64,000 bases of DNA. Origin: Piezodorus guildinii. Taxonomy: Eukaryota; Arthropoda; Insecta; Hemiptera; Pentatomidae. Shown piece after piece: positions 24,241 through 36,870 of this stretch (position 1 is its first letter; every line of letters begins with the position of its first letter). The stretch is from positions 105,580,616-105,644,615 of the forward strand of contig CM041294.1 of assembly GCA_023052935.1 (NCBI GenBank), read 5' to 3'. The translations under genes and the position numbers were made by a program. The notes below the pieces were generated by a model, which saw only the letters and a program-made list of their open reading frames with translations, did not search any database and was not told the origin of the DNA.

Positions 24241-25247
24241 ACCAAAAAATCTAAAAATTAAAATAAAAATCTGAAGCCTTTCTTACAAAGAAAAAAAAAA
24301 TTAGCTCCTGGTATCGTGTTCGAAAAAAATCGTTGACTGGAATGGGTTAACCTACCAAGAAATAACATAATAAAAAATTAATTATATTCTTTTTATTATA
24401 AATTAAATTATTACACAAAATTAGTTCCTAACCTTTTTAGCGTCGAAAACCGTAGTCATGAAAACTTTTAGCATATAAAAATCATTACAAATCTAATAAT
24501 GAGTAAAAATAATCGAATTTAAACAAAACAAATATATCAATGAATTTTCTTATCTGGACTACCCACAAAACTGAAAACTATACTGATTGAATGAAGGTGT
24601 ATATTTGAAACAATACTCAAACGGTAGACCGCCCTTTCAGAAAAACTATTTGCCTCTATAAAGTTTTTCTCAAAAAAGAAGCTGGGAGTTTGAATCGTGA
24701 TGTTTACTATGTAATCCCATTGCCTCTTTATATGATCTGATTGCAATATCAAAGAAAAAAAGGAGAGCTTTTAAAAAGTTAGAGTTGGAAAATCGTTTAT
24801 AGACCTTACTTGAGCAATGTTGCCTCCCAATCTCTCCCATATTTTTTATGTACCTGAACAGTCAGGAACGGTTTTTTATTTTATTACTAAATTTAGTTCG
24901 GTTTATTTATTTATTCCAAAATAATACAATAAAACGTTATTTATTAGGTTATGTACAGCTAATATTTATAATAACCTTAAGTGAAAGCTATTCAAATTTT
25001 CATCAATTTTTAAACTCTCAAGATATTAACATTTATTAATTATTCAAAGTTTCAACAAATCAATTGTTTTATGCTTTAATCAATACTCCTAAAAATACAA
25101 TAGCAACATAAAAAAAAAATCACCGGATAATGAAAGGATTGGTTTGTACATCGAACACACGCAAAACATCCATTACACAATGGAAGGCAACTCGCAAAAT
25201 AAAGTTAACAATAATTAACTATATTGAAATACAACTAAATGAATAAA

Positions 25248-25587
25248 TGAATTTTATTCTGGAACAGAATAGTCCCCTAAAAATAAAAAATATGAACAGA
25301 AAAATATTTGTCTGGTCTTTTAATACTTAAATACAGAAATCGATCAAATTGCGTAACAACGACTAGTTTTCTTCTATAGCTCTAAATATTACATACGTAG
25401 TTAAGATTGGTAGTTTAGGAGATGGATAAATAATTGATTTTTGAAAGTGGTTAATGATAAGGCTTGACGAATGGATGTAAGCAATGAATTCCAAAATGAG
25501 GTAGCACGAATGACAAAATACTTTTTGAAGGAATTGTGAGATAGTAAATGAGCTAATTCACAATTATGGACTTGAAAATGTCATGTG
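25248..25587 (-). pseudogene. CR1-like LINE C-terminus and 3' UTR, degenerate
   Basis: Minus strand: FVIRATSFWNSLL.SIRQALSLTTFKNQLFIHLL, then a 3' UTR whose end GACTATTCTGTTCCAGAATA resembles the end of 18403-20203 (GGACTTGTCCCAGAATAAAT). Confidence 0.68.
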
Positions 25588-25735
25588 AAGAACTACCCAG
25601 TGGTAGCACTTTAATTTAGTCGATGTCAATTTAATTTAGTAGGTCTCGAGGCCATCGTCTTTTCGATCGCCTAGAAGGGTTTTCTGGAATAGATGCGAAT
25701 GATAAGTAGGATACAATTTTAAATTCTTATTAATT
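25588..25735 (-). mobile_element. Jockey-like LINE 3' terminal fragment
   Basis: GAACTACCCAGTGGTAGCAC and GTCTCGAGGCCATCGTCTT match the family's 3' end at 35739-35830 (AAACTACCCAGCGGTAGAAC, CCCGAGGCCATCTTCTT). Adjacent to a CR1-like fragment. Confidence 0.65.
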
Positions 25736-26575
25736 ATAAACTAATTTCAAACATCTCAGAAAAAAGCATGGTATTTTAGCACGTAAGGCAATTCGAAAAA
25801 ATATCTCTATATAAGGTGTCTATATCAAAAAAATTAATTTATTTTGAATCTAATGTAAGTCCATTATTAGGAATTATATCAAGCGTACGTTAAACAGTTT
25901 TTTCAAATTATGTCTTAGAAAAATTAAATTTAAAGAGAATTTTTGTAATCATAAAAGAGGTTACAGATTTTAATTAGTAACCTAAGAATATCTCTAGAAA
26001 AAACGAAGGAATACGTTCACTACGGATGTTGTACATAAGTAATAAATCACTATATCACATTATAACTAGACAAGCTATAATTGAACCAATCAACATCAAA
26101 AACATTATAAGTGCCTCGTAAATTAAGCGAAATAATATCCCCAATATGACTTTATGGGATATTAGTAAATTATATTAACTCTAGATAACTTTACAATTGA
26201 TCTGATTATTTTTTTTCTTCCTCCCTGTTCTCGGATGGGTAAAATTTAATACAGGTCGATGAGAGGAACAGAGAAACTAAAAACAGGTCAATGAAACTTT
26301 TGGACAGAAACGAGACAGGTAATTAAGGGAATGCCTAAGCGTTAGCCGAATTAACAAGTTTAAGTCTGCACGAATTCAGTTTAGCTTTGACAATAATTTG
26401 ATTGCAGGTGTCCTGGAACTGCTGAAGATGGATTTAAAGCAGAATATCGAATCAGTTTTAGTATACATAAGTAAATACATGATAAAAAATTAAATAGGAA
26501 CTAAGATTAATGTTCAGAAAAGTATTAATTCTTAACTCATTCGTTACACAGTGATAATAATAGAAAAATTTCAAA
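25736..26575. other. AT-rich intronic DNA
   Basis: Nothing recognised. Confidence 0.4.
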
Positions 26576-27075
26576 CTAAACCCTCAAGGAAACACGCGAT
26601 TTTATAGTAATATTTTTGTACGAGTTTGAACTCGGCCATTCAGCAGCTGAGGCCGCTAGGAATATTTGCAAGGCGTTTGGGGAAGGGAGTGTTAATGAAC
26701 GGACCACTCGCCGTTGGTTTGCTAAGTTTTCAGCTGTGGATACCGACTTGGAAAACTTGCCCCGAGGAAGACCTCCGTCCGTAATAGACAATGATGTCCT
26801 CAAACTTAAAGAAGAAGGAAACCCCTACCAAACAGTTAAGGACTCTCAGCACAACTAAAATGCAAGTGCATCTACCGTTTCCAGACATTTAAAGTGTATT
26901 GGGAAAGTAAAAAAGCTCGATACATGGGTACCTCAGGATCGCACTGAGCGGCAGCAAGACCCCATGTTTCAAAACATACCGTGCAAAAATTGAAAGAACT
27001 GGGCTACGAAGTTCTTCCACACTCATCATATTCTCCCGACTTGTCTCCAACAGATAACCACCTGTTCAGGTATTT
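26576..27075 (+). pseudogene. Broken mariner transposase
   Basis: The reading frame from about 26612 gives FELGHSAAEAARNICKAFGE, RTTRRWFAKFSAVD and GRPPSVIDND, the helix-turn-helix domain of mariner transposases (SETMAR-like group). After VPQDRTERQQ the frame jumps to HVSKHTVQKLKELGY and SPDLSPTDNHLF, so the centre with the first two catalytic aspartates is deleted. The last catalytic D is kept. At about 27075 it abuts an inverted LINE RNase H fragment. Confidence 0.82.
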
Positions 27076-27227
27076 AGCCACGTCTTTTCCTTTATCAAAG
27101 AGATCACTTCACTTGGTTGGGAAGTGTTGATCAACTGGCCGTCGGTAATAGCACTTTTAGTAACACTGTCTGTTAGCTCATTACCTTTTAAACCGATATG
27201 GCTTGGCAACCACAAAAGATGAATCAG
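27076..27227 (-). pseudogene. LINE RNase H fragment
   Basis: About 150 bp on the minus strand closely match 48408-48560 of the RNase-H LINE (blocks GGCTTGGCAACCA, GCCGTCGGTAATAGC, AAGAGATCACTTCACTTGG). It encodes the WLPSHIG..GNEL motif region. Directly fused to the mariner remnant. Confidence 0.75.
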
Positions 27228-27354
27228 TATCGATATCTTTTCGATGCTAGTTCATGTCAGACATTAATTTAATGTAGAAAACAAAAAAAAAGTCTTTAAA
27301 TAATACGCACAACTACGCAGAAAGATGATAATACAATGGTATCGGCTTATCGGT

Positions 27355-27650
27355 TTATTTCTTCGTTTACTTATTTGTATGAATGTGTAACGTCACTTTT
27401 ATGCTAATGTGGCCAATGGGACGATGCTGCAGAGGAAGTTCTGAATTTCGCCTATTGAGGTTTTATCAGCATAGAGACTTTTAACAATTACCTGACACTG
27501 CACAGACTCGAGACTACCATTTGCGTTCCCTCTAATGGACGGCATAACTAAGGATTTTTTAACCCCTATGAAAAAAAAAGATGGTCATCTGCAGGGTTCG
27601 CATCCACGATTTAAGGCTGAATAATCAAGCCACTACACTACAGTTGACCA
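27355..27650 (-). mobile_element. tRNA-derived SINE (family B), near full length
   Basis: Minus strand: GTAGTGTAGTGGCTTGATTA (box A) and GGATGCGAACCCTGC (box B) near 27590-27645, then a body with GTAAAAAATCCTTAGTTATG-like and GAGGGAACG blocks and the end AGCATAAAAGTGACGTTA. Copies at 58990, 46941, 1585 and 53755 share the end. Confidence 0.7.
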
Positions 27651-29259
27651 ATATTTGTTTATTTAATGTCTGTAATAACTTTATAATAATACTACTTGTT
27701 TTTATGTCGTTTTTATTTTTGTTTTCTATGTACCTTGCATCCAAATCCCAAGGATGTCACACTTGTTTGAATTAAAAAACAAAATTGAATTCATCTATAA
27801 TTTTCTATACTCACAGGAATAGAGGGGTCATAAATAAATAAATATTAATTTTCAAGCTGCAATGACTAATCTTAATAAAAAACGTATATAGTATATTCCC
27901 TCCCCCTGGGTCAACTAAACCATCATTTCTTACATATATTTTACAATACCCCTTTTTTCCTAATTAAAACACTACTCGGTACTCAGTCGATTGCTTGCGA
28001 AATTATTTAATAGATCACAAAGATAGCGTAATCAACGGAGGTAAAGAGTATTAACCTTTTGGAGGGCCTATGATAATGGAATTCATTATCTTGCAAGTTA
28101 ATCTGATAACATTACAATCAAGAAGACCATTACAATGCCCTACTTGATAAATAGGTTAGCTGTCGGCCCTTTGTTAACTCCCAATATACAATGATAAATG
28201 TAATTCAATTATAACAGATAATTTAAAATTAATGCAAGCCTACTTTGAATGATTACAATATTACAGAGAAATAGTACGAGGATATTTTTAATAGATTTAA
28301 ACCTAAGGAGCGGATGGATTTTGAAAAACATTGACATCGCCGTATTTTAAATTCAATGTTCATTAATCCTTTTTAATTTAACGGTAAATGCATGTTTTAT
28401 ATATACATTTAATTACATAATGATTTAATATGTATAATGTAAATTTTTTTAATGGTAATCCTATTTCCTAATATCTAATATAATTAAATAAAGGATTATC
28501 TACGAAAAATTAAAAGCTTAAAACTGGGTTGTTAATTGTAGAACTATGGAATTTCGTTGATCATAAATTTATATCAATTCAGAACATTAATAATTAAGAA
28601 CGAACATCACGTATGCTCTTTAAAAATTGTTTATAAATAACTTAATTTTTTTGCAAATTTTCAATGTTTATAATTTATTGTCAAATTATAATCAACGTTT
28701 TGGGGATCTACCCATCCTCAGGAACATTTTCCCCAGCCAACTCGAGGTTATTAACAAAAATACTGAATATCTTCAAAAATATTTTTGGTTTTACACAAAA
28801 AATAAAATAAAATCCTTATAGGGCGACAAGAATTTGAAATATCGATCTCCCTGATTATAAAAAAAAAATCAATTTCAACACACCTAATCATTAGTATAAT
28901 ATTTCAAGGAGCAAAAAATAATATTCTCAATTATATATATGTACACATAAAGCGTGTGTTTGTGTGTACTTTCCTATCTACCTACCTACATTCCATTGTA
29001 CCAAATTTTACCTAGTTTCCATTCGCCTACAATACGGTACGTTTCTCCACTCAACTCCATATTTCATCGTTTCTTATTTCATGTAATTTTTTATATCTTT
29101 GTACATTATTTTTAGTCGTTATCTTCTCTGTATAATCCTCTCATTATTATACCTTTGTCATTGTCATTTAATTAATCGATTTCTTTACACATCTAGTTCC
29201 TTTTATGTTATAATATGGACATTCTCTAGCTCAATAGTTTTTTAAATAGTAAATTTAAT
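27651..29259. other. AT-rich intronic DNA
   Basis: 28980-29260 resembles the interior of the snap-back element at 59309-60413; the remainder is unassigned. 28030-28170 is somewhat GC-richer. Confidence 0.4.
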
Positions 29260-29400
29260 CTTATTTTAAATGTATCTCTTCTGTATCTTTTCAACCCTGA
29301 TGATGACCCACAACGGGGGCCGAAACATTGGCAGAAAATAGATGGTTGAAACTACTCAATTGTTTCAGTCACTCACCGCCACCCGGACTAATTCCTTTTA
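29260..29400 (+). mobile_element. Truncated solo terminus of the hammerhead-bearing family
   Basis: Hammerhead-like motif at 29294-29332 (CTGATGA 29297-29303; stem GACCC/GGGCC with one lost pair; GAAACATTGGC), then the ACCGCCACCCGGACTAATTCC block. The 3' extension is missing after 29397. The upstream DNA (28980-29260) resembles the interior of 59309-60413. Confidence 0.6.
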
Positions 29401-29877
29401 AAATTAGTAGTGTGTACAAGAAGTTAATACGATGTATTTTTGCTTCTGATATTTCAATGTTTACTTTTTCTCTTTTTTTTTATTACTCAATTATTTACTT
29501 TTTTTTTATGAGGGTCACAAATAAACTCGCAAGTTATATACTGATAAATATTATCGACATATATAACCTAAATAAATATAGATGTAAAACGACTTTTTTT
29601 TTTTTTTTTTTCATATAACAATACTCTATTTGATTTACCCGTCTATTAAGTTAAATATAAGTGCCAAGTTGAACTTACTAGATATAAATATTTAATTGAG
29701 TAAGTTTAAATGATCTGAATGAATAATTGGACTATTTTCTATTCACTAATTGTATTTATCAAACTTCAAACATTTAGTAATGAACACGCAAACATTTTAA
29801 TTTGAATTCCATTTTATGACAAGATGTTTATTAATATTATGAAATGTATACTTCTTTTTGATAGGATGCTGTTGTAA

Positions 29878-30949
29878 TAATAATAATAATAATAGGCTTA
29901 GCAAACCCGAAGGTTCGATGCCGATACCACCGAATTTCGCCTACACAGACTCGTCCAATGCTCACCATTCAAGCCCAAGCTCTCGAGATCAGCCTTAACG
30001 CAATCCTCCCATCTCCGCTTCGGCCTACCTTTCGGACGCCTACCAGTCGGATCAGCAAATATCAACTTTCTCGGAATCCGCTCGTCATCGAGCCCAACAA
30101 CTTTACTCGCCCATTTGAGTCCCCGCGATGCAATCAGCTCAATTATATTCACAGGATGCAAGTTCCACAATTCCACGTTGTGTAATCTTCTAAACTCCCC
30201 AGTGGCCTCATCTCTCTTTGGACCAAATATTTTACGCAATACCTTATTTTCGAAAACCTTAAGCCGTTGTTCATCCTTCAAAGTAAGCGGCCACGTTTCA
30301 CATCCGTAAGGAACCGTTGGAAGAATAATAGTTTTATAAATTCTAATCTTTAAGTTTTTAGATAGAAGCCGCGAACTAAGTAACTTAGCAACTGAATATA
30401 ACACGCATTTCCTACATTTAACCGGGACTTTATTTCTTCCTGGATTTCATTTTTTCTAGTTATAATTGAACCTAAATACTTGAATTTCTCTACGTGTTCA
30501 AAAGTATGACCTGATACATCAATATCACCAAGATCGACACCGTTTCTGCTACTAATCATATACTTGGTCTTATCGGTATTTAATTCGAGTCCTATTTCTT
30601 TACCGGTTTTTATTAACACACTTGTATTTAGTTGTATGGTTTCCGTGTCTTCACCTAGCAGTACCAGATCATCGGCATACCCCAAAACCGGAATCTTGTC
30701 ACCCATATTTAAGCCTTTCTCGGTACACATCACCTTTTCTATGACATATTTTAAAGCTATATTAAATAACACAGGTGAAAGGGAGTCACCCTGTTTCAAA
30801 CCCGATCGCACCTCAAATCTCTCGGAGTAATTATGACCGATTCTAACTTTATGGAACGTTTCCGACAAACACATCTCTACTAGGTTTACTAACTTTCTAG
30901 GTATTCCCAGTTCAATCATGCATGATGTTATATTAGCTTCTGACGGCTA
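29878..30949 (-). pseudogene. RTE-clade LINE, 5'-truncated, with 10-bp target duplication
   Basis: GCTGTTGTAA at 29868-29877 recurs at 30950-30959 and bounds a 1072-bp minus-strand insert ending in (ATT)n. The translation starts inside the RT: GLKQGDSLSPVLFNIAL (motif B), LGYADDLVLLG (motif C, two Asp), FKYLGSIIT, then after a frameshift near 30380-30400 IYKTIILPTVPYGCETWPLT, KVLRKIFGPKRD and GRPKRRWEDCVKADLE, all typical of RTE. The amino-terminal endonuclease and RT motifs 0-A are lost by truncation. Confidence 0.9.
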
Positions 30950-31316
30950 GCTGTTGTAAATTATACGAAAGTAATTAATTGTGGTCAAACATTTTTTAAA
31001 AGTAAAACTGAAATAAAAAGCGGAAATAAAATTATATAGAAAACGGAAAAGGTAAAGAACTTTTTTTCCTATTAGGTTCTGTAGAAGGAATTTTTATTCC
31101 AAAAAGCATATCGGGCAGGTCGGTATAGCGGCAGTGGCTAAACAAAGAGAAGCAAAATTCAAAGAGAAAGATAATAAAGATCAAAAGAGGAACTTTTCAG
31201 TGATGAAAGGAATTAGAAAATAATTATTTTTAGTGAATACAATATTAATAGGAAACTAAGTAATTAATATAACGTGTAAGTTTACACGTGTGTAGGGTAT
31301 AGTAGTATATATAATA

Positions 31317-31900
31317 TTGGGTTGTAAAATAAATTCGTAGTGTTTTTCAATATTTCAATTTAACCCTCTCTTCATAAAATCGTGTTTACTTCATCAATAA
31401 TGTTTACATATTACAAAAAAATGTTAGTCAAGGTAAGCACCTTAAAAGCTATGTTTTTATTATTCGCATAAAAGCTATGCAGCAGTGAGAACCCAGATTA
31501 CTTATCTTTAAGTAGTATTTTGTTTGCTCAAAATTGAGGAGAAAAAAATTCATTTATATTTACTGATTTTTTTATTTCCGAATAGGAAAATTCGCTGCAC
31601 AGAAGGTTACCCAAATGCGTAGTGTGCATGGCGATAATGCCTTAAGAGAAAGCACCGTCCGTATGTCGTTTGCTCGGTTCATAACGGGAAAATATGACTT
31701 GGAAGATGCAAAGCGCTCGGGTCGTCCTTCAACTATTGATGATGGCCTAATTCTGAAAATTACCTTAGTGATTATGGAACATTTATTAAATCAAAATAGG
31801 TCATATATTACTGATTAAAAATATTTACAAAAAAATTAATTTTTTATTAAAACTACCAGTAAAAAACGCTTTAATTTTTTAATATAAAACTTGTATTACA
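31317..31900 (+). pseudogene. Mariner remnant with 5' terminal repeat and helix-turn-helix domain
   Basis: TTGGGTTGTAAAATAAATTC at 31317 is preceded by TA. The frame at about 31615-31770 reads MRSVHGDNALRESTVRMSFARF..DLEDAKRSGRPSTIDD, the second half of the mariner DNA-binding domain. It then passes directly into 3' DNA similar to that of the 730-1545 copy (ATTTACAA, ATTTTTTATTAAA), so the catalytic domain is missing in the same way in both. Confidence 0.72.
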
Positions 31901-32850
31901 ATTCAAAAAAATGATTTTTTACTTATTCAGTTATATATTGTTTGTTAATAGAATTGTATATAATATAATTAGTTTTTGTGAAGATATTTTTTTTATTTCC
32001 ATAAAATTAAATAATTAATTTTGAAGCCAACGTTTTTTCGATAATTTACTTCATCTTAAGGACTTAATATGTTGCATTAAAATCATATAAAAATAAGAAT
32101 TTTAGGTTTATTAAATACTTACTATTATTTCATATACACAAAATTATTATTTTTTTTAAATTGTCTCTTCTGTATCAAAATATATTTAATGAACGAATTA
32201 TTTATCTCTTATTTTATAGAAAGGTAATGAACACGATAATTCCTGAAAACCATTTACTAAATCACCCTTTTCATTGATTTTTGTTTTAGTCAAAATTATA
32301 AGTTCTGGGACAACAAACGCCTTCTCTGTAATTCATCATCAAATAATTAATAATTCAATAATTATAATCGGCATACTGTTATACGATGATATAACCAATC
32401 ATTGACTTTTCGTTTTATTGTTTTTTAAATCAATTTGTCTATAGGTACTACACATATTGAAAGATGAAAACTAATCATATAATGGGTATTAGACAACCCG
32501 ACGTAAATAAGGTATGTAAGCCTTTGTCATGGTTTAGTTATTGATTAAATGAATATATCAATATAATCCAGAAATAATTTATCGTGAACTAATTCAAAAT
32601 TATAAGCAATCGCTGAGATATATTACTAATTTTAATATGCGTGAAAACGCTAAAGAGGGACACCAGATACAGCTATAAATAGACGAAGATTATTTTATTA
32701 TTTGGAGGTACGATAAGAAGTAACAGTAAAATATATTATTACTATATAATGGATGGTGTCATAACCACCTTGAGTTGCTTCATTAGTATTATCTTTAAAA
32801 TAACAGTATTGCTTATATAATGTTTAAATATAAATAGTAGATAATTTTTA
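31901..32850. other. AT-rich intronic DNA
   Basis: Nothing recognised. Confidence 0.4.
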
Positions 32851-32859
32851 ATTTATAGC

Positions 32860-33290
32860 CGGAACCCTTAACCTCGGTAGGAGAAGCGAAGCAATTAATA
32901 AGACACAATGAAGAGACGGAAGCTCCAGGAAACAGAAGAAGATTAATCCTGGAAGAAAAATCCAGTCACGTCGGGACTTTGTGGACTTGCTATGACAGTA
33001 CAAATTAATATCGCCGAGCTGGTCTGTTTTAATATAGCTGTTGGCGGGCGGTGATTTGCTACCTAATATATGCCTCCCCCAAAGATATATGGACCTTACT
33101 CTAGACGTTCCAGATCGATTCCAAAGCCTCATCTGGAGGGTATTGCCCAAGTTTTCTTGGCCCGAATCCGGAAGATCTCGTCGGGGGGCCAGATTAGAAG
33201 TTACAAGGAGAAAATATATAGCCGGAGCTATAAGGCGTGGTTGTAAAAATTCGGAACAAATAAAAATTAAAGACATTTTAAAGAGCATTG
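32860..33290. other. GC-richer island open on both strands
   Basis: 146 codons are open on the minus strand (32848-33288) and 94 on the plus (33041-33325). Neither translation shows a known domain. It could be a conserved non-coding element or an unrecognised repeat. Confidence 0.3.
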
Positions 33291-33650
33291 GAGATCCCAG
33301 GAAAAAAATAATTATATCATTTTAAGCACTAGTATCAATATATCATGCTTATTATGGTTTTTACTCAAGATCGAAATCCTATGATGAAAATAATACTAAA
33401 AACACCAAAATACCAAATAAGACAGAAAGAACATATTTTTTTTTTTATGATATTCAATTTCTGATCCTTATTATTTTTTAACTTTCTTTTCTATTCCATT
33501 TGAGGTAAACGGATTAGAATAACTTCAATCTGGTTAGAATAACTTTTAAAACTCTCAGACGCCTAACATTTTAAGCCACAACTGAAAGGAATAAGTTCGG
33601 ATGGCGGTCAGCAAATGAAACAACTAAATAGTTTCAACTATTTATTGTTT

Positions 33651-33690
33651 GCCAAAGTTTCGATCTCCATTCTGGGTCATCATCAGGGCT
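33651..33690 (-). ncRNA. Hammerhead-like motif, left arm of 33583-34112
   Basis: Minus strand: AGCC-CTGATGA (core at 33680-33686), T, then GACCC as the 5' side of stem II; the 3' side reads GAGATC, so pairing is damaged. GAAAC at 33657-33661 is followed by TTTGGC instead of GTTGGC. Probably inactive. Confidence 0.5.
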
Positions 33691-33973
33691 AAAAAGATAC
33701 ATAATTTCAATAACATTAAATACAATATTATATTAACTATTGAGCTAGAGAACGTCGGTATTAAAATAAAAAAAAAAAAGGAGAAATATATTTGTAAAGA
33801 AATCAATTAATTAAATTACAATGGCTATAGTATAATAATGAAAGGGCTATACACATATGGCTAAAGAATGGCTAAAAATATAGCTAAAATATGGCTAAAG
33901 AAAATGTACAAAGATATCAACATTCATATGAAGCAGGAAACATTAAAATACTTAAACATTAAAATATTAATGA

Positions 33974-34013
33974 TACCTGATGATGACCCACAATGGGGGT
34001 CGAAAAGTTGGCA
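33974..34013 (+). ncRNA. Hammerhead-like motif, right arm of 33583-34112
   Basis: CTGATGA at 33977-33983, T, stem GACCC/GGGTC with loop ACAATGG, then GAAAAGTTGGC. The core reads GAAAA instead of GAAAC; otherwise it matches the family pattern. Confidence 0.55.
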
Positions 34014-34270
34014 AGCAATAAATAGGTGAAACTATTTGGTTGTCTCATTTACTGAGCGCCACCTGGACTAATTCCCTCCAGTAATAATCAACGGTCAACT
34101 AATATTATCCACTTTAAGCCACAACATTCTTCATCTAATACCTTATTTTTCGTTTTCCTGTGATTAATGATTATTTCGGAAGATTAAATAGGAATCACAG
34201 ATTCAGCTATAGACTGGGGAAAAAAAAGAATAGTGGACACAATGAAAGAAAAGAAACAGCACATTTTCTA

Positions 34271-34740
34271 AAGCCCAAATTATAAAAAAAAAAAGTTATT
34301 GTGACTGTTCAGTGGGCTTCTTTTAATTTGAAACGTGGCGAAACTACCTATGATGAATTATATTGTAACAAAATTAATTCATCCATAAATAATTTTTCAG
34401 TAATCCAACCGAACAATGCTCGGCCACACAACTCACGTATGACGTCACGAAATTTGTTTAAGTTTTGCTATGAGCCTCTGCCACACCTGCCCTACTCAAC
34501 AAACATCTTACGCACTTATTACCACTTTGTTTCTTCATATCTAGACAATTTTTTACGAAATAAAAAAAAATATTGATCTAAGATCCATGAGAATGGGTTT
34601 TCTAAACTAATGAATTCTAAATATTCCAAATTATAATCAAAGAATATGGAAAAGCTGGCAACACGTTGGCAGAAATGTATTGGAAGTGATGGAGACTGTT
34701 TTGAATAGTTAAAACAGATTTTTATTTTATTTGTCTTTGA
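34271..34740 (+). pseudogene. Degenerate mariner transposase, C-terminal half
   Basis: The frame from 34301 has YDELYCNKINSSINNFSVIQPNNARPH, corresponding to LD.L......P.L..HDNARPH of mariners; the catalytic D is now N. The downstream SPDLAPSDYHLF region is eroded to YSTNILRTYYHF, and RWQKCIGSDGDCFE near 34670 is the family's usual end. Stop codons interrupt the last part. Confidence 0.72.
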
Positions 34741-35636
34741 ACGTAATCACTACAGCACACGAACGTGATCTTAAACCATAGGTATTTTCTTGATTTAAAA
34801 TTGCCTTTATGTTATGAAGATAACAATGAATGAGATGCCATTAGAAAAATCAGCATATTATTACAACAGGTAGAACAGAGTTCTACTCAGTCATATTACA
34901 GTCATAAAAAAAATGTTATACGTAATTACGGAGAAAAATTTGTCTAGACGGTTTCGGTAAAGCTACGTCGAAAGCATTTATAAAACTTGTGTATAAAGAA
35001 GCCACTAAGCCTCTTCCTTGTGGACTAACTTTAAGTAAATTGCTTCCGTTTGAGGTATGTACAAGTTGTGCAGCAAGTTTATGTCGGCCATCTGGTTCCC
35101 AACTTTACTCCTAAAACTTAAGATAGGCCATAGTGACATTGTGGTCGTCAATTTTTTCATAACCAAAACAAATAGATGAATATGTTATCTTTCTCATTTA
35201 ATGGTTATAGTTAAGCTATCTGGTATATATTGTTGATTCAAGGAAGCATATGATGAGCTCTTTACTTTATTGTATTTGTTTTTGTTTTTTTATGATCCTT
35301 CAGAAACTCCAAATCCTTATCTAGTTACACACGTCCCAATACCATTCTCAAAGAACGAAAACGTAAACAGTAATGCCATTAAATGAAAAAAAATACTATA
35401 TTTCCTATAGTAATAATTTGTATACTTAGAATGTATTTTTTTAAATGCTCTTTAATTGTCCTTTCTCATGAATATGTTGTTATAAAATTGAGACGTTGCT
35501 TTCCAAAGAGTACTATATCCATTCTAGAGCGTTTTACATAAGGTGCGAAAATCACTCATTTACTATATTATTAAACTAGATAATTTGATTGTTTTTTTTT
35601 TTTTTTACTATAATAACACGATATTAAAGTTACGAA

Positions 35637-36475
35637 TTTTTTTTTTAATTCATATTTTATTGAATTTTACAACTGTATTAACATAAATACAATAAGTAAA
35701 ACTGTTGAATTAGAATAAAGGGCGTGAAAGGGTTGTGAAGAAACTACCCAGCGGTAGAACTTCGATTTTTATTTAAGTAAGTAGATCCCGAGGCCATCTT
35801 CTTTTCAATCGACTAGGAGGGTTGTCAGGAATATGTGAGGTTGATAGGTTAGGGACAAGAGGGTTTATATGGGCTAGGAGTTTGGAATTAAAAGTGGTAT
35901 ATCTGGTACGAGAAAGGTCTGTAACAAATGGGATATTAAGGTCGTTATGGATTATTTTATTTGTGACGAAATAAGGAGCATTTAGGATTTTGGATTGTAA
36001 GGATTGGATACGGAAGGAATTAGATGGCTTCGTAGAGCCCAAAAGCTCGATTCCATATGTCCAGATGGGTCTGATGACGGTAACATAAATGAGCTTTTTG
36101 TAATGAATTGGAAGTTTTGAACGTTTGTCTAGTAAGGGTTGTAGTAATCAGTATCTACGGGCAGTCTCTTGTCGTTTTAGTCTCGTGTAAGGATTCCATG
36201 TAAGACGTTTATCAAGATGGAGTCCTAGGTATCGGATTTGTTCAACAGGTATGATTGGGGTATTATTAAAGGATACAGTGGGGCAGGAGGTCATCGGTTT
36301 GCGACGAAGGGTAAAGGTAATTTGGTGGGATTTATTAGGATTTATTTTAATCCTACAGTTCTGACACCATTTCTCAATGGCTGTGATGTGGGACTGAAGG
36401 GTTTGGGATGCAGCGGTTGGATCATTATGGACGGATAACACACAAGTGTCATCCGCGTAAGTTGTGAGGACAGAG
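35637..36475 (-). pseudogene. Jockey-like LINE 3' part
   Basis: The minus strand starts at the RT catalytic motif (LTTYADDTCVLSV), then CQNCRIKINPNKS, IRYLGLHLDKRLTWNPY, after a stop LLDKRSKLP..YKKLIYVTVIRPIWTYG, and ends RRWPRDLL. The T-run at 35637-35646 is its poly(A) tail. GTTACGAA at 35629-35636 and 36476-36483 may be the target duplication. The frame is interrupted at least once (near 36150). Confidence 0.82.
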
Positions 36476-36729
36476 GTTACGAAATTAAATGTTTAAGTAT
36501 GATTTGGAACGAAACTAAATATGTAATTTAGTACCTTTAGAAAATAATAGTATTTCTAAATCGTGTTTTTAAAGGGATTGAGAGTCCATTAGGAAAAATC
36601 AAATAGTACATTGAGAGAAAACTAAAGGATGCGATCACAAATATGTAAAAAAATCTATTAAGCAAAAAATGTCTTTTAGAACCTTTTGGAAATCAACGTC
36701 TCAATTATTGTATTTTTTTTTGTACCTTT

Positions 36730-36870
36730 TTAAGCCCCGATGATGACTCAAAATGCCGTTCGATTCGCAGCCAAAACAAAAAAAAAATAGTTGAAACAAT
36801 TTAATTTTTTCAATATTTCTACTTTTTTGACCCCCAATGGGACTAATTCACTCCTATATTAATACGGTAA
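36730..36870 (+). mobile_element. Degenerate terminus of the hammerhead-bearing family
   Basis: CCCGATGATGACTC followed by GTTCGATTCG, AATAGTTGAAACAATTTAAT and a diverged GACCCCCAATGGGACTAATTC block. The order of blocks matches the family, but the hammerhead core is lost. Confidence 0.45.

Larger units (their letters stand above)
33583..34112. mobile_element. Snap-back element with hammerhead-like termini, 13-bp target duplication
   Basis: TTTAAGCCACAAC is found at 33570-33582 and again at 34113-34125, a perfect 13-bp duplication bounding a 530-bp insert. The left arm begins near 33592 and the right arm ends at 34081, in inverted orientation. A 31-nt extension (34082-34112, containing CAACGGTCAACTAAT) is present only on the right. 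Hammerhead-like motifs lie at 33651-33690 (minus) and 33974-34013 (plus). The interior is AT-rich without an ORF. Confidence 0.8.

Noticed and set aside
32848..33325. 146- and 94-codon ORFs on opposite strands
   Set aside because: No known domain in either; reported as a composition island instead of a gene.
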